Source: JADKBO01 sp965230345 (lineage in GTDB: Bacteria > Bacteroidota > Bacteroidia > Chitinophagales > Saprospiraceae). From it: 64,000 bases of DNA. Where the stretch lies: assembly GCA_965230345.1 (NCBI GenBank), contig CBDDKR010000002.1, forward strand, positions 1-64,000. Direction: 5' to 3'. This document shows positions 42,806 through 52,903 of this stretch, one piece after another; position 1 is the stretch's first letter, and each line of letters starts with the position of its first letter. A program made the position numbers and the translations under genes. The notes beneath the pieces were generated by a model. That model worked only from the letters and a program-made list of their open reading frames with translations. It was not told where the DNA came from and ran no database searches.

Positions 42806-42984
42806 TTTCTTTGATTATTTAATAAATCATTGCACAACACGCTTACCCCACGCCTCATGACCCTCCAGGGCATTTTAAATAAAACTGATCTAATCAATAA
42901 ATTGTCAATGCATTTCACATTAAACAATTTTATACTATATTTATTTTAGTTAATTTTACCTGTTCAAGAAGTAAAAGTTTGGCA

Positions 42985-44871
42985 ATGAGTGAAGTAAGAT
43001 ATAGCGAAGAAAACATACGTACCCTCGACTGGAAGGAACATATTCGTATGAGACCTGGAATGTATATTGGGAAACTTGGTGATGGGTCCTCACATGACGA
43101 TGGGATATACATTTTATTGAAAGAAGTCATTGACAACTCTATTGACGAATATGTGATGGGGCATGGAAAAAAAATAGAGATTAATATCGAACAAGGCCAC
43201 GTAACCGTACGTGATTATGGTAGAGGTATCCCGCTTGGAAAAGTTGTTGATGTTGTTTCTAAAATGAATACAGGAGGAAAATATGACTCCAAAGCTTTTA
43301 AAAAATCTGTTGGATTGAATGGTGTCGGTACCAAAGCTGTTAATGCATTGAGTACTGAGTTTGAAGTACTGGCTTTTAGAGACGGAAAGATGAAATCTGC
43401 GCAATTTTCTCAAGGCGAATTACTATCCGAATCCAAATTGTCTTCAACCAATGAAGCTAATGGAACAAAGATCATTTTCAAACCTGACCACAACATTTTC
43501 AAAAACTACAAATTTCGATTTGAGTATATAGAAAATCAACTTTGGAACTATGCTTACTTGAACGCTGGGTTAAAACTTGTTCTTAACGGAAAAGTTCTCG
43601 TGTCTAAAAATGGATTGTTAGACCTTTTACAAAGAAAAACCAATGTTGAGAACTTAAGATATCCTATTGTTCATCTCAAGGGAGAAGACATTGAGATGGC
43701 ACTTAGTCACGGAGTCCAATATGGTGAAGAATACTATTCTTTTGTCAATGGACAAAATACCACTCAAGGGGGAACACACCTGCAAGCATTTAGAGAGTCC
43801 ATTGTAAAAACAGTTCGTGATTTTTATAAGAAGAACTTTGATTCCAGAGATGTACAAACATCCATTGTAGGAGCTATAAGTATTAAGGTTGAAGAACCTG
43901 TTTTTGAGTCTCAAACAAAGACTAAACTAGGGTCTAACACCATTGGTCCTGGAGGTCCAACTGTACGAAGTTTCATCCATGATTTTGTCAAACTTAATTT
44001 TGACAACTATCTAAGAAAAAACAACGAGGTCGCTGAAATTCTTCTCAAAAAAATACAGCAAAGTGAAAGGGAGCGAAAGGAAATATCTGGTATAAAAAAA
44101 CTAGCTAATCAAAGAGCAAAAAAAGCTTCTTTACATAACAAAAAACTACGCGATTGTCGCTTTCATTTCCATGACAAAGCCCGTAAAGTTACCGATGAAC
44201 AAAAACTAGCCACCACTATTTTCATAACAGAGGGAGATTCTGCCAGTGGATCTATAACCAAGGCCAGAGATGTAGAAACACAAGCTGTTTTTAGCTTAAG
44301 AGGGAAACCATTGAACTGTTTTGGAATGACCAAAAAAGTAGTTTATCAAAATGAAGAATTAAACCTCCTTCAACACGCTTTGGACATCGAGGACGGCATA
44401 GAAAATCTTAGATTTAATCGTGTAGTTATCGCCACAGATGCAGATGTCGATGGAATGCATATTAGATTGTTGCTGCTGACCTTTTTCCTACAGTTTTTTC
44501 CAGACCTAGTAAAACAAGGACACCTGTTCATATTAGATACCCCTTTGTTTAGGGTAAGGGACAAAAAACAAACATTCTATTGTTATTCTGAATCTGAAAA
44601 ACAAGACGCCATTAAAAAGCTAAGAGGAAAGGCAGAGATAACCAGATTTAAAGGTCTTGGCGAGATCAGTCCTAACGAATTTGAAGATTTCATCTCAGAA
44701 AATATTCGCCTTGATCCTGTCATCATGAATGAAGCTACGAATATAGATGCCCTTCTCACCTACTACATGGGCAAAAACACTCCTGCACGTCAAGGTTTTA
44801 TCATTGAAAATTTGAAGGTTGAAGTAGATGATGCAGAAGACAAAAACCTTATTAAAGAAGAAGTCGCCTAG
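42985..44871 (+). CDS. parE: DNA topoisomerase IV subunit B
   Basis: A 628-residue type IIA topoisomerase ATPase subunit. The ATG at 42985 gives MSEVRYSEENIRTLDWKEHIRMRPGMYIG, the standard N-terminus; an in-frame TTG 6 nt upstream is less likely. GHKL ATPase motifs (EVIDNSIDEY, DYGRGIPLGK, GLNGVGTKAVNAL) and the TOPRIM region (ITEGDSASGS, ATDADVDGMHI) are present. With ParC it decatenates chromosomes. Its length fits the Bacteroidota ParE-like clade rather than GyrB. parC lies 2.1 kb away in opposite orientation. Confidence 0.9.
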   Translation: MSEVRYSEENIRTLDWKEHIRMRPGMYIGKLGDGSSHDDGIYILLKEVIDNSIDEYVMGHGKKIEINIEQGHVTVRDYGRGIPLGKVVDVVSKMNTGGKYDSKAFKKSVGLNGVGTKAVNALSTEFEVLAFRDGKMKSAQFSQGELLSESKLSSTNEANGTKIIFKPDHNIFKNYKFRFEYIENQLWNYAYLNAGLKLVLNGKVLVSKNGLLDLLQRKTNVENLRYPIVHLKGEDIEMALSHGVQYGEEYYSFVNGQNTTQGGTHLQAFRESIVKTVRDFYKKNFDSRDVQTSIVGAISIKVEEPVFESQTKTKLGSNTIGPGGPTVRSFIHDFVKLNFDNYLRKNNEVAEILLKKIQQSERERKEISGIKKLANQRAKKASLHNKKLRDCRFHFHDKARKVTDEQKLATTIFITEGDSASGSITKARDVETQAVFSLRGKPLNCFGMTKKVVYQNEELNLLQHALDIEDGIENLRFNRVVIATDADVDGMHIRLLLLTFFLQFFPDLVKQGHLFILDTPLFRVRDKKQTFYCYSESEKQDAIKKLRGKAEITRFKGLGEISPNEFEDFISENIRLDPVIMNEATNIDALLTYYMGKNTPARQGFIIENLKVEVDDAEDKNLIKEEVA

Positions 44872-44903
44872 CTATTTAAAAAGATTATAAATTTTAATGT
44901 TTC

Positions 44904-44935
44904 ATTGATTTATCCTAAAGACCAACTTACATTTG
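44904..44935 (+). promoter_or_regulatory. Promoter of the ferritin gene
   Basis: A -33 ATTG (44904-44907), a 20-nt spacer, and TACATTTG (44928-44935), an exact -7 match. Expected start about 44942, with a short leader before the ATG at 44953. Confidence 0.5.
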
Positions 44936-44952
44936 TACAAAACGAATAATAC

Positions 44953-45462
44953 ATGTTATCAAAAACGATGCAAGACGCTCTTAATGAGCAAATAAAAATT
45001 GAAGCACAATCATCTCAGGTATACTTAGCCATGGCTTCATGGGCGGAAATACAGCCAGGAATTGACAACATTACTGCATTTTTCTACAGACATAGTGAAG
45101 AAGAAAGGCAACATATGCTCAAATTGGTTCATTTTGTAAATGATAGAGGAGGTTTTGCTATGATACCTGCTTTAGAACAGCCCAAATTAACATTTCCATC
45201 TTTACAACATGCCTTTAAGGAGTTGTTGAACCACGAAATATTTGTCTCTGAAAGCATCAACAAACTGGTCGATATTGCACTTCAAGAAAAAGATTATGCT
45301 ACCCATAATTTTTTACAATGGTATGTAGCTGAACAAATCGAAGAAGAAGCCCTTGCTCGAACAATTAACGACAAATTAGAACTTATAGGAGATGACAAGG
45401 GGGGACTCTATCTATTCGACAGAGACATCTTACTTGTAAATGTTGCTGGCGGGCAAGAATAA
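44953..45462 (+). CDS. ftnA: Ferritin (FtnA-like)
   Basis: A 169-residue four-helix ferritin. Ferroxidase ligands are seen in helix A (NEQIKIEAQSSQVYLAMASW) and helix B (SEEERQHMLKLV, Glu and His). It stores iron and detoxifies it in the cytosol. It has its own promoter and converges with the symporter gene 6 nt away. No bacterioferritin heme-site Met was noted. Neighbouring isc genes suggest iron handling is grouped in this region. Confidence 0.93.
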   Translation: MLSKTMQDALNEQIKIEAQSSQVYLAMASWAEIQPGIDNITAFFYRHSEEERQHMLKLVHFVNDRGGFAMIPALEQPKLTFPSLQHAFKELLNHEIFVSESINKLVDIALQEKDYATHNFLQWYVAEQIEEEALARTINDKLELIGDDKGGLYLFDRDILLVNVAGGQE

Positions 45463-45468
45463 AACCCT

Positions 45469-46965
45469 TTAAACTGCTTTGACTTGCTGATTTTTGGAGA
45501 TGATCAAAAGTCCTCCAAAAGTCAGCAATCCATTTAATGCCAATATCAAAAAGCCGAACTTAAATCCTCCGAATAAGACATCAGAATTGGAATCTAAAAT
45601 ATAGGTAAAAATTGGAGCAATAATGCATACTAGAGGAACCCATTTATCGCGCACCGAGCGCTTCATAAGTATCCCAAAAGTAAAGAGACCTAACAAAGGA
45701 CCATATGTGTAACCTGCTGCTTTAAACAATCCGTTTACAACAGCATCGTTGTTGATATAATGGAATACAACAATCAATATTAAAATAATCAAAGACATCA
45801 CAACGTGCACCTTCATCCTCCTATTTTTCTTCTCTCCTTCACTACTTATTTTGTCTTTTTCAAATCCCAGAAAATCGACGCAAAAAGAAGTTGTCAAAGA
45901 CGTCAAAGCTGAATCAGCACTGGAATATGCTGCCGCTATTAACCCTAATACAAAAACAATAGCCACTGTTGGCGACAAATACTCTAAGGCCAACGTAGGA
46001 TATAAATAATCGGTTTTCTCAGGTATTTCGATTTGCAAGAAATCGGCATAGATATACAACAGTGCTCCAAGACTTAAAAACAACAGATTGGCAAAAACAA
46101 GAATGATGGAGAAAGTAAAAACATTCTTCTGTGCATCCTTCAATGTTTTACAAGTTAAGTTTTTCTGCATCATGTCCTGATCCAATCCCGTCATTACAAT
46201 AGCTAAAAGAGCTCCACTGAGGAATTGTTTGAAAAAATTATTTGGATCGCTCCAAGCGCTGTTAAAATGCCATATTTCCGTCATTTCACTCTTTTGAAGT
46301 AACTCATACAACTCACCTACACCCATATCCATTGCAGATGCGATTCCAAATATGGTTAGTACTACAGCTAAAATCATAGTTGTAGTTTGAAAAACATCAG
46401 TTACTACGATGGTTTTTATTCCCCCTTTAGAAGTGTATATCCAGATCAACGCAATAGTTAAAGCTACAGTAGCAACGAATGGAATTCCCATTGGCCCCAG
46501 TATAAACTTGTCTAATACAATTGCCACTAGATATAGTCTAAACGAAGCTGAAATCAGCCTTGAAAGCAAAAAATATCCAGCTCCTACCTTATATGAATAC
46601 GCCCCCAGCCTTTCTTCTAAATAACCATATATGGAAGTCAAACTATACTTATAATAGATTGGCATCAGAACTGTGGCTATAACCAAATAACCCAATAGGT
46701 ATCCAAATACCATTTGCATATAGGAGAAGGCTGAATTTGCGCCAGCTTTACCTACCAAACCAGGTATAGAAATAAAGGTCACACCACTCAAACTTGCACC
46801 TATCATCCCTATAGCAACCAAAAGCCATGGCGAACTCTTGTTTGCATTAAAAAAAGAAGCATTTGTATCTTCCTTCGAGGTTAATCTTGCTATGATTACC
46901 AACAAAACGAAATATGCCGCAATTACTGCTACAATAGTCCATGGACTTAAGGTCAAATTATTCAT
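45469..46965 (-). CDS. Sodium:solute symporter (SSS family)
   Basis: A 498-residue transporter with about 13 hydrophobic segments. The SSS motif is seen in GASLSGVTFISIPG near the N-terminus and in the central ALLAIVMTGLDQDMMQKNL and SSADSALTSLTTSF regions. Substrate (sugar, amino acid, sialic acid or vitamin) cannot be assigned. Its ATG is 2 nt after the parC stop, so it is translated in the parC operon, an unusual partner for a topoisomerase. Confidence 0.88.
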   Translation of the reverse strand: MNNLTLSPWTIVAVIAAYFVLLVIIARLTSKEDTNASFFNANKSSPWLLVAIGMIGASLSGVTFISIPGLVGKAGANSAFSYMQMVFGYLLGYLVIATVLMPIYYKYSLTSIYGYLEERLGAYSYKVGAGYFLLSRLISASFRLYLVAIVLDKFILGPMGIPFVATVALTIALIWIYTSKGGIKTIVVTDVFQTTTMILAVVLTIFGIASAMDMGVGELYELLQKSEMTEIWHFNSAWSDPNNFFKQFLSGALLAIVMTGLDQDMMQKNLTCKTLKDAQKNVFTFSIILVFANLLFLSLGALLYIYADFLQIEIPEKTDYLYPTLALEYLSPTVAIVFVLGLIAAAYSSADSALTSLTTSFCVDFLGFEKDKISSEGEKKNRRMKVHVVMSLIILILIVVFHYINNDAVVNGLFKAAGYTYGPLLGLFTFGILMKRSVRDKWVPLVCIIAPIFTYILDSNSDVLFGGFKFGFLILALNGLLTFGGLLIISKNQQVKAV

Positions 46966-46967
46966 AA

Positions 46968-49625
46968 TTAAACATCAAAATCTAACGAATCTCCTGGAGA
47001 TAGTTTATCCTCTGATTTTTCATTTTTCGCCTCGGTAGAGAACAAATCTGCCTGCACTGATTCTTGACTTCCCTCTGTATTCTTTTCTTCAGGATTTTCC
47101 TCAACTATTTCCTTGGATACATCCTTCACTGTACTAATTTTAAACTCTCCCACTTTATTACCCATAGCTTTCCACCCTTTGACACCAATTAAAGTTTCTA
47201 GTTCGAGGCTCTCTTCCATTTTTTCTTTTCCTATTTTATAAAAGATCTCTACCTCTGGATGAGGATGTAGTGAAACAAAATTCAACTTTGATCCACTTTC
47301 CTCAGAGATGAAATTATATGGATGTCCGTCCTTACTTGTTTCAACAACAAATCGTTTTATCATAGTCCAGTTCTTAGAAGCATCGTAGTGAATAGCCGAT
47401 ATGACTTGGCCACTCATATACTTTGAGATAAGCAGGATACTAGATAAATCATATTTTTTAGATAGGTCTAATTCATTCAATTCATACGAACCATCTTTAT
47501 TTATGTGAATCACCTTTGCCCCTGTATCAAATGCTCCTATAAATTTACCTCTTTCACCAGTATTCAATCTCCCTGAAACCTCATCAATCCAAACCTTTAT
47601 TGCACCAAGAGACGACTTACCCACTTCTATTAAGGATACCTTTCGCACTGGGTATTTGGTCACAATATTCCCTTTGGAACCTCTACCTTTTATGGCAAGA
47701 TCAGATAAATCAAATTCAAAGACCTTTTTCTTTGCGCTGCAGCCAGGTGAAAGCTGAACATTAAGTAACTCGGATTCACCATTTGCATAAGCACCAAAGT
47801 GTAATATTTTAGACCCTTTTTCTCCTGTTGTCAAATCATATTCCTTATCCCTTGTTATCGACTTGACATTAAATCTCTTAGCATAAGAAATTCCTGATTT
47901 ACCATCAAGATATACCATGTTATAAGTAGTTCTTTCATCTCCTTTTTTCCATACATTTACATGAATAATATCCTTACCAATGAAGGTTTTATCAGAGATT
48001 CTTACGACCTTAAACTTACCTGATTTTGTAAATGCTATAACATCATCAATGTCGCTACAATCGCAGACAAATTCTTCTTTCTTCATACCCATTCCAACAA
48101 AACCTTCTTTGTAATTCACATACAATTTGGCATTATTGGCGACAACGGTTTTGGACGAGATTTCTTCAAACGTAGTGATAACGGTTTTTCTTTCCTTACC
48201 CTTACCATACTTTTCTAACAGTTCTTCAAAATAAGCAATGGCATACTCCGTTAAGTGAGCTAAATCATGTAATACTTGTTCAAGCTCGTCCTCAAGGCCT
48301 CTGATGTGTTCATCTGCTTTGAAGGAATTGTATTTAGAAATACGCTTGATTTTGATCTCTGTCAGCTTCACGATATCATCATCATTTATATCTCGAACCA
48401 ACTGAATTCTCTGATCTCCTTCTATGGCTGGATCACTTGGAGTACCTACGTACTTTTTAAGTCCAACATCTATTGCTTTAAGAACTTCCTCCCATGTTTC
48501 ACACTCTTCAATGTCTCTATATATCCTTTTCTCTATAAATATTCTTTCAAGACTGGCAAGATGCCATTTCTCATTAAGCTCATTCCGCTTAATTTCCAAC
48601 TCTTGCCTTAACAATTCTTTTGTCCTTAAAGTACTTACTTTGAGAATTTCAGACACACCTAAAAAATGAGGTTTATTGTCTACAATTACACAGCAATTGG
48701 GCGAAATAGAAGTCTCACATGAAGTAAAAGCATACAAAGCATCAATTGTAATATCTGGTGACACTCCTGAAGCAAGTTCCAATACAACTTCTACATTTTT
48801 AGCCGTGTTGTCGTATACTTTCTTGATTTTGATTTGACCTTTATCCACAGCCTTAATGATACTATCAATCATTGAGCTTGTAGTGACACCATATGGAAGT
48901 TCAGAGATTATTAATGTACTCTTATCTTTGACTTCTACCCTAGCGCGCACCTTAACTTTTCCACCTCTAAGACCATCATTATAATCCGCAACATCTATCA
49001 TCCCTCCCGTCTGAAAATCAGGATAAATGACAACCTTCTTATTTTTTAATATATCAATAGAGGCCTTAATTAATTCGATAAAATTATGCGGTAATATCTT
49101 CGTTGCTAATCCAACTGCAATTCCCTCTACTCCTGAAGAAAGAACCATTGGAAATTTTACTGGTAAAGTAATGGGTTCCTTATTCCGCCCATCATACGAC
49201 ATTTGCCAGTCTGTGGTTTGAGGATTAAAAACCACATCCAATGCAAATTTTGTCAAACGAGCCTCGATATATCTCGGTGCTGCTGCAGAATCTCCCGTCC
49301 GCACATCTCCCCAGTTTCCTTGACAATCAATTAATAAGTCCTTTTGACCCAAATTAATCAATGCATCACCAATAGCTGCATCACCATGAGGATGGTATTG
49401 CATGGTCTGACCGATCACATTTGCCACCTTATGAAATCGTCCATCGTCCATCTTTTTTAAAGCGTGTAACAACCTCCTTTGCACAGGTTTGAATCCATCA
49501 TTAAGATGAGGGACTGCTCGCTCCAAAATCACATAAGATGCATAATCCAAAAAGTATTCTTTGTACATTCCTTGCAGTGTAATCAACTGCTCTTCACCAC
49601 CGTTATTCAGTGTATCTTCACCCAT
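46968..49625 (-). CDS. parC: DNA topoisomerase IV subunit A
   Basis: An 885-residue type IIA subunit. The catalytic Tyr is in AAAPRYIEARL, with the upstream QNxQYHPHGD-like YHPHGDAAIGDALINLGQ. Beta-propeller C-terminal domain (about 540-820), followed by an acidic, low-complexity tail ending DSLDFDV (Glu/Asp/Ser-rich). Breakage-reunion subunit of topo IV; partner of ParE. The operon order parC then symporter is unusual. Confidence 0.9.
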   Translation of the reverse strand: MGEDTLNNGGEEQLITLQGMYKEYFLDYASYVILERAVPHLNDGFKPVQRRLLHALKKMDDGRFHKVANVIGQTMQYHPHGDAAIGDALINLGQKDLLIDCQGNWGDVRTGDSAAAPRYIEARLTKFALDVVFNPQTTDWQMSYDGRNKEPITLPVKFPMVLSSGVEGIAVGLATKILPHNFIELIKASIDILKNKKVVIYPDFQTGGMIDVADYNDGLRGGKVKVRARVEVKDKSTLIISELPYGVTTSSMIDSIIKAVDKGQIKIKKVYDNTAKNVEVVLELASGVSPDITIDALYAFTSCETSISPNCCVIVDNKPHFLGVSEILKVSTLRTKELLRQELEIKRNELNEKWHLASLERIFIEKRIYRDIEECETWEEVLKAIDVGLKKYVGTPSDPAIEGDQRIQLVRDINDDDIVKLTEIKIKRISKYNSFKADEHIRGLEDELEQVLHDLAHLTEYAIAYFEELLEKYGKGKERKTVITTFEEISSKTVVANNAKLYVNYKEGFVGMGMKKEEFVCDCSDIDDVIAFTKSGKFKVVRISDKTFIGKDIIHVNVWKKGDERTTYNMVYLDGKSGISYAKRFNVKSITRDKEYDLTTGEKGSKILHFGAYANGESELLNVQLSPGCSAKKKVFEFDLSDLAIKGRGSKGNIVTKYPVRKVSLIEVGKSSLGAIKVWIDEVSGRLNTGERGKFIGAFDTGAKVIHINKDGSYELNELDLSKKYDLSSILLISKYMSGQVISAIHYDASKNWTMIKRFVVETSKDGHPYNFISEESGSKLNFVSLHPHPEVEIFYKIGKEKMEESLELETLIGVKGWKAMGNKVGEFKISTVKDVSKEIVEENPEEKNTEGSQESVQADLFSTEAKNEKSEDKLSPGDSLDFDV

Positions 49626-50190
49626 TTAAACTCTCTTTTACTTGTGAAACGTAATCAATCAAAACATTGATTTCTTTGGCAAAACACAACGCTACAAATA
49701 GAATCCTTATTCCGCCAAATATTGAAATCCTTCAATCAAAGACTTTAACGACGCTTCATCATTCCAAACGATTAATTCACTTTAGCACTCTACTGATAAT
49801 CCACGACTTGGACAAAATTCTTTTTCTCAAGACGGAACTACCCATTTATGTCAAAGCGATTGTAAAATTACATAAAACAAATTAAATATATATAAACTAT
49901 AAGAATAACAAATATTTACACCTTAAAGATCTTCTTTAAAAGCAATTAGTATATTTCGACCCGTTTATTTCTTGTAAAAAAGTTAAACATTTAACACTCT
50001 CACTGAGGAGGGTTACAAAAATCAACAAATCACGTCTAACTACCCAATACAAATTGCCCATTTTAACATTTACCTACAAAGAATCAGCAATTAATTATTA
50101 TTGATTATCAGTCCTGATCGATCATCTTGGCATTCGTTTTTGATCACTTCTAAAAGTAAATCGTATTTTCGCATATAAAGAAGGCAAAAT
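49626..50190. other. Divergent intergenic region (565 nt)
   Basis: AT-rich spacer between parC (leftward) and terC (rightward). Only the terC promoter (50139-50171) was recognised; a 72-codon frame (49667-49885) has composition unlike the neighbouring genes and was not accepted. No stable hairpin was noted. Confidence 0.5.
50139..50171 (+). promoter_or_regulatory. Putative promoter of the terC operon
   Basis: -33 TTTG (50139-50142), a 21-nt spacer, and TATTTTCG (50164-50171), one mismatch from TAnnTTTG. Start expected near 50178, about 13 nt before the ATG at 50191. Confidence 0.4.
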
Positions 50191-51042
50191 ATGACAAATT
50201 TCATCTGTTTCCTGGGTTTAGACATACCAAATTTTGCAGATTCTGCGATATGGCTAAGTCTATTTACTCTTACATTTCTAGAAATAGTTCTTGGAGTAGA
50301 CAACATCATCTTCATCTCTATTGCCTCATCTAAACTAGAGGAAAAGGATCAAAAAAAAGCTACCAATATTGGGTTAATCCTTGCCATGGTTTTAAGAATT
50401 GTTCTCCTGTTTGGAATCTCCATTTTAATTGCCATGAACGATGCATTTTGGTCTTTTGATTTAGGATGGATAAAGGCTGGCTTCTCGGGTCAAAGTCTAA
50501 TACTCATTGCCGGAGGATTGTTTCTACTGTATAAAAGTGTTAGCGAAATTCACCATAAACTGGAAGGTGACAATCAAGATGATATTAGCAATGCGAAGAA
50601 AACTACCTTATCTTCCGCCATTATTCAAATTACATTGATAAACATAGTCTTTTCTTTTGACTCAATACTAACTGCAGTTGGAATGACTAATGGACTGCAC
50701 GGGGCTCTCTTCATCATGATTATTGCGGTAGTATTCTCCGTGGTAATAATGATGCTTTTTGCTGTTCCTGTTGGTAAATTTGTTAATGAGCACCCTACGA
50801 TACAGATGTTGGGACTTGCTTTCTTGATTCTTATTGGCTTCATGCTTATAATTGAAGGTGGACATTTAGCTCACTTAGAAGTTTTCCATAATCCAGTAGG
50901 TGCTGTCCCAAAAGGATATTTATACTTTGCAATTGCATTTTCTCTTATCGTAGAATTTTTAAATATGAAGCTACGAAAGAAGTCCAAGCCTATAAAATTG
51001 CATGGGATTCAAGAGGAAGCCGAAAAGGAAGGGATCATATGA
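50191..51042 (+). CDS. TerC family membrane protein
   Basis: A 283-residue integral membrane protein with about seven to eight helices. TerC motif EIVLGVDNIIFISI at residues 31-44 and the second acidic motif FSFDSILTAVGMT later are the metal-binding positions of the family. Known members efflux Mn(II) or link to tellurite resistance and protein metalation. The ATGA overlap with apbE makes it the first gene of a tightly coupled operon. Confidence 0.9.
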   Translation: MTNFICFLGLDIPNFADSAIWLSLFTLTFLEIVLGVDNIIFISIASSKLEEKDQKKATNIGLILAMVLRIVLLFGISILIAMNDAFWSFDLGWIKAGFSGQSLILIAGGLFLLYKSVSEIHHKLEGDNQDDISNAKKTTLSSAIIQITLINIVFSFDSILTAVGMTNGLHGALFIMIIAVVFSVVIMMLFAVPVGKFVNEHPTIQMLGLAFLILIGFMLIIEGGHLAHLEVFHNPVGAVPKGYLYFAIAFSLIVEFLNMKLRKKSKPIKLHGIQEEAEKEGII

Positions 51043-52085
51043 AAACTCTTGATTTTTTCTCGGTTTTATGCTTAACCATAACCTTACTATTCATTATTGG
51101 ATGTAAAAATCCTGGACCTAATGTTAAACCGTATAACCACATTTCAGGGCAGACGATGGGAACTAAGTACAATATCACTGCTGATACAGATCTTGCTTCT
51201 GTTAAAGTAAGTATTGATTCTATTCTTAATGTTTTTGAAGATGAGTTATCTACCTATAGACCGCACTCTCTTATCAGTACATTTAATAAGGATAGTGTAG
51301 GAATTTGCATTGACAACAATAGCTATTTTTATAAAGCTTTCCTGGCTTCTTTAGAATTACATCAATTGTCCAATGCATTCTATGACCCATCAATAGCTCC
51401 TCTAGTTAATTTTTGGGGCTTTGGGCCTTCTTCTGAGAAAAAAAGAGCATCAGAAAATAGAGCCACTATTAAACAACTTCTAGAGTTAATTGGACTAAAC
51501 ACTATCCAATATAATTCCAAAAATGATAGCACCTGTATTACTAAAAATGATCCTCACCAAGCATTTGACTTTAATGCTTCGGCAAAAGGTCTAGGTGTTG
51601 ATGTAGTAGCCGATTATCTCCAATCAATGGGAGTCATGAATTACCTTGTTGAAATCGGGGGAGAAATCAGAGCTAAGGGGAAAAATTCAAAAAATAAGAC
51701 ATGGACCTTGGGCATCAACAAACCATCTCCATCCTCGGGGATTAACGATATTGTCTTACCTGTACGTGTTCAAGACATGGGGATGGCAACCAGTGGAAAT
51801 TATAGAAATTTCTATATAGATGGTCGACTTACCTATGCCCATATTATCAATCCAAAATCTGGATTATCGCAACCTACCGACATCTTAAGTGCTACAGTAA
51901 TCGCTAAAACATGTGAAACAGCTGACGGATTGGCAACAGCTCTGATGTCAATGGGACTAGAAAAAGCTAAAGAAACTATGAATAAATGGAACAGTATAGA
52001 CGCATGTCTAATCATCAAAAATAATCAAACTGATTCCTTAGAATTTATATTCAGTAAGGATTTTGAAAAACGAATAAGCAAATGA
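51039..52085 (+). CDS. apbE: FAD:protein FMN transferase (ApbE)
   Basis: A 348-residue lipoprotein: signal with lipobox IIGC. ApbE features: GQTMGTKYNITAD, APLVNFWGFGP, DFNASAKGLGVDVVADYL and TSGNYRNFYIDGRLTYAHIINPKSG. It transfers FMN from FAD to Thr in flavoproteins such as RnfG/NqrC. It overlaps both neighbours (ATGA to terC and ATGA to the exonuclease). The flavinylated target is not in the window. Confidence 0.92.
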   Translation: MKTLDFFSVLCLTITLLFIIGCKNPGPNVKPYNHISGQTMGTKYNITADTDLASVKVSIDSILNVFEDELSTYRPHSLISTFNKDSVGICIDNNSYFYKAFLASLELHQLSNAFYDPSIAPLVNFWGFGPSSEKKRASENRATIKQLLELIGLNTIQYNSKNDSTCITKNDPHQAFDFNASAKGLGVDVVADYLQSMGVMNYLVEIGGEIRAKGKNSKNKTWTLGINKPSPSSGINDIVLPVRVQDMGMATSGNYRNFYIDGRLTYAHIINPKSGLSQPTDILSATVIAKTCETADGLATALMSMGLEKAKETMNKWNSIDACLIIKNNQTDSLEFIFSKDFEKRISK

Positions 52086-52903
52086 ATTTCAACTTAGATA
52101 AAGATATTGTATTCTTTGATTTAGAAGCTACTGGGTTAAATGTGGTTAGAGATCGCATCGTTCAGATTGCACTGATCAAGTACACAAAGAACAACCCTGA
52201 ACCTCAAGAACTGGAAATGATGATCAATCCTGGAATTCCTATTTCTCAGGAAGCTATTCAGGTCCACGGCATCACTCCAAACATGGTAAGGAATAAACCT
52301 ACTTTTGCTCAAGTGGCTGAAGAAATTTATAACTTCATTGGAGATGCTGATCTATCGGGTTACAACTCCGACCGCTTCGATATTCCTATGTTGATGGAGG
52401 AATTTTATCGAGCAGGAATTGATTTTTCTTTGGACAAAAGAAAACTCATTGATGTTCAAAAAATTTTCTATAAAATGGAGCCTAGAACATTAAAGGCAGC
52501 GTATAAATTTTTCTGTGGAGAAAAGTTGGAAAATGCCCATGATGCATTAGCTGATGTACGTGCAACCGTCGCTGTTTTGAAAGGTCAAATAACCAGGTAT
52601 CAGGACGAAGATTATGAAGATGCTGATGGTAATGTAACCACAAGACCAGTTCAAAATGACATGAAATCCATTGCCGAGTTTATCAAGGACAATTCTACAG
52701 TTGATGTTACACAAAAACTTAAGTACAATGCTGACGGAGTAATAGTCTTCAACTTTGGTAAATATGCTGGTCAACCTGCAGCTAAACTTCTTTATGAAGA
52801 TAGACAATACCTTAATTGGATCTTGGATAAAGAATTCTCTGCACAAGTAAAACAAACGGTTAAACGCATCGTTAAAGAGTATGCTCAATCTCTTAAGAAG
52901 TAG
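52082..52903 (+). CDS. DnaQ-like 3'-5' exonuclease
   Basis: A 273-residue DEDDh exonuclease: ExoI FFDLEATGL (Asp-Glu), ExoII GYNSDRFDIPML, ExoIII HDALADVRAT (His and Asp). The C-terminal part (about 215-273, FNFGKYAGQPA, YLNWILDKEFS) is an ExoX-like accessory domain. It degrades single-stranded DNA or acts in repair; not a polymerase epsilon subunit by context. Its 3' end overlaps the MbnP-like gene by 23 nt. Confidence 0.87.
   Translation: MNFNLDKDIVFFDLEATGLNVVRDRIVQIALIKYTKNNPEPQELEMMINPGIPISQEAIQVHGITPNMVRNKPTFAQVAEEIYNFIGDADLSGYNSDRFDIPMLMEEFYRAGIDFSLDKRKLIDVQKIFYKMEPRTLKAAYKFFCGEKLENAHDALADVRATVAVLKGQITRYQDEDYEDADGNVTTRPVQNDMKSIAEFIKDNSTVDVTQKLKYNADGVIVFNFGKYAGQPAAKLLYEDRQYLNWILDKEFSAQVKQTVKRIVKEYAQSLKK

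Noticed and set aside
49667..49885. 72-codon plus-strand frame in the parC-terC spacer
   Set aside because: No start context or family resemblance; composition is that of AT-rich spacer.
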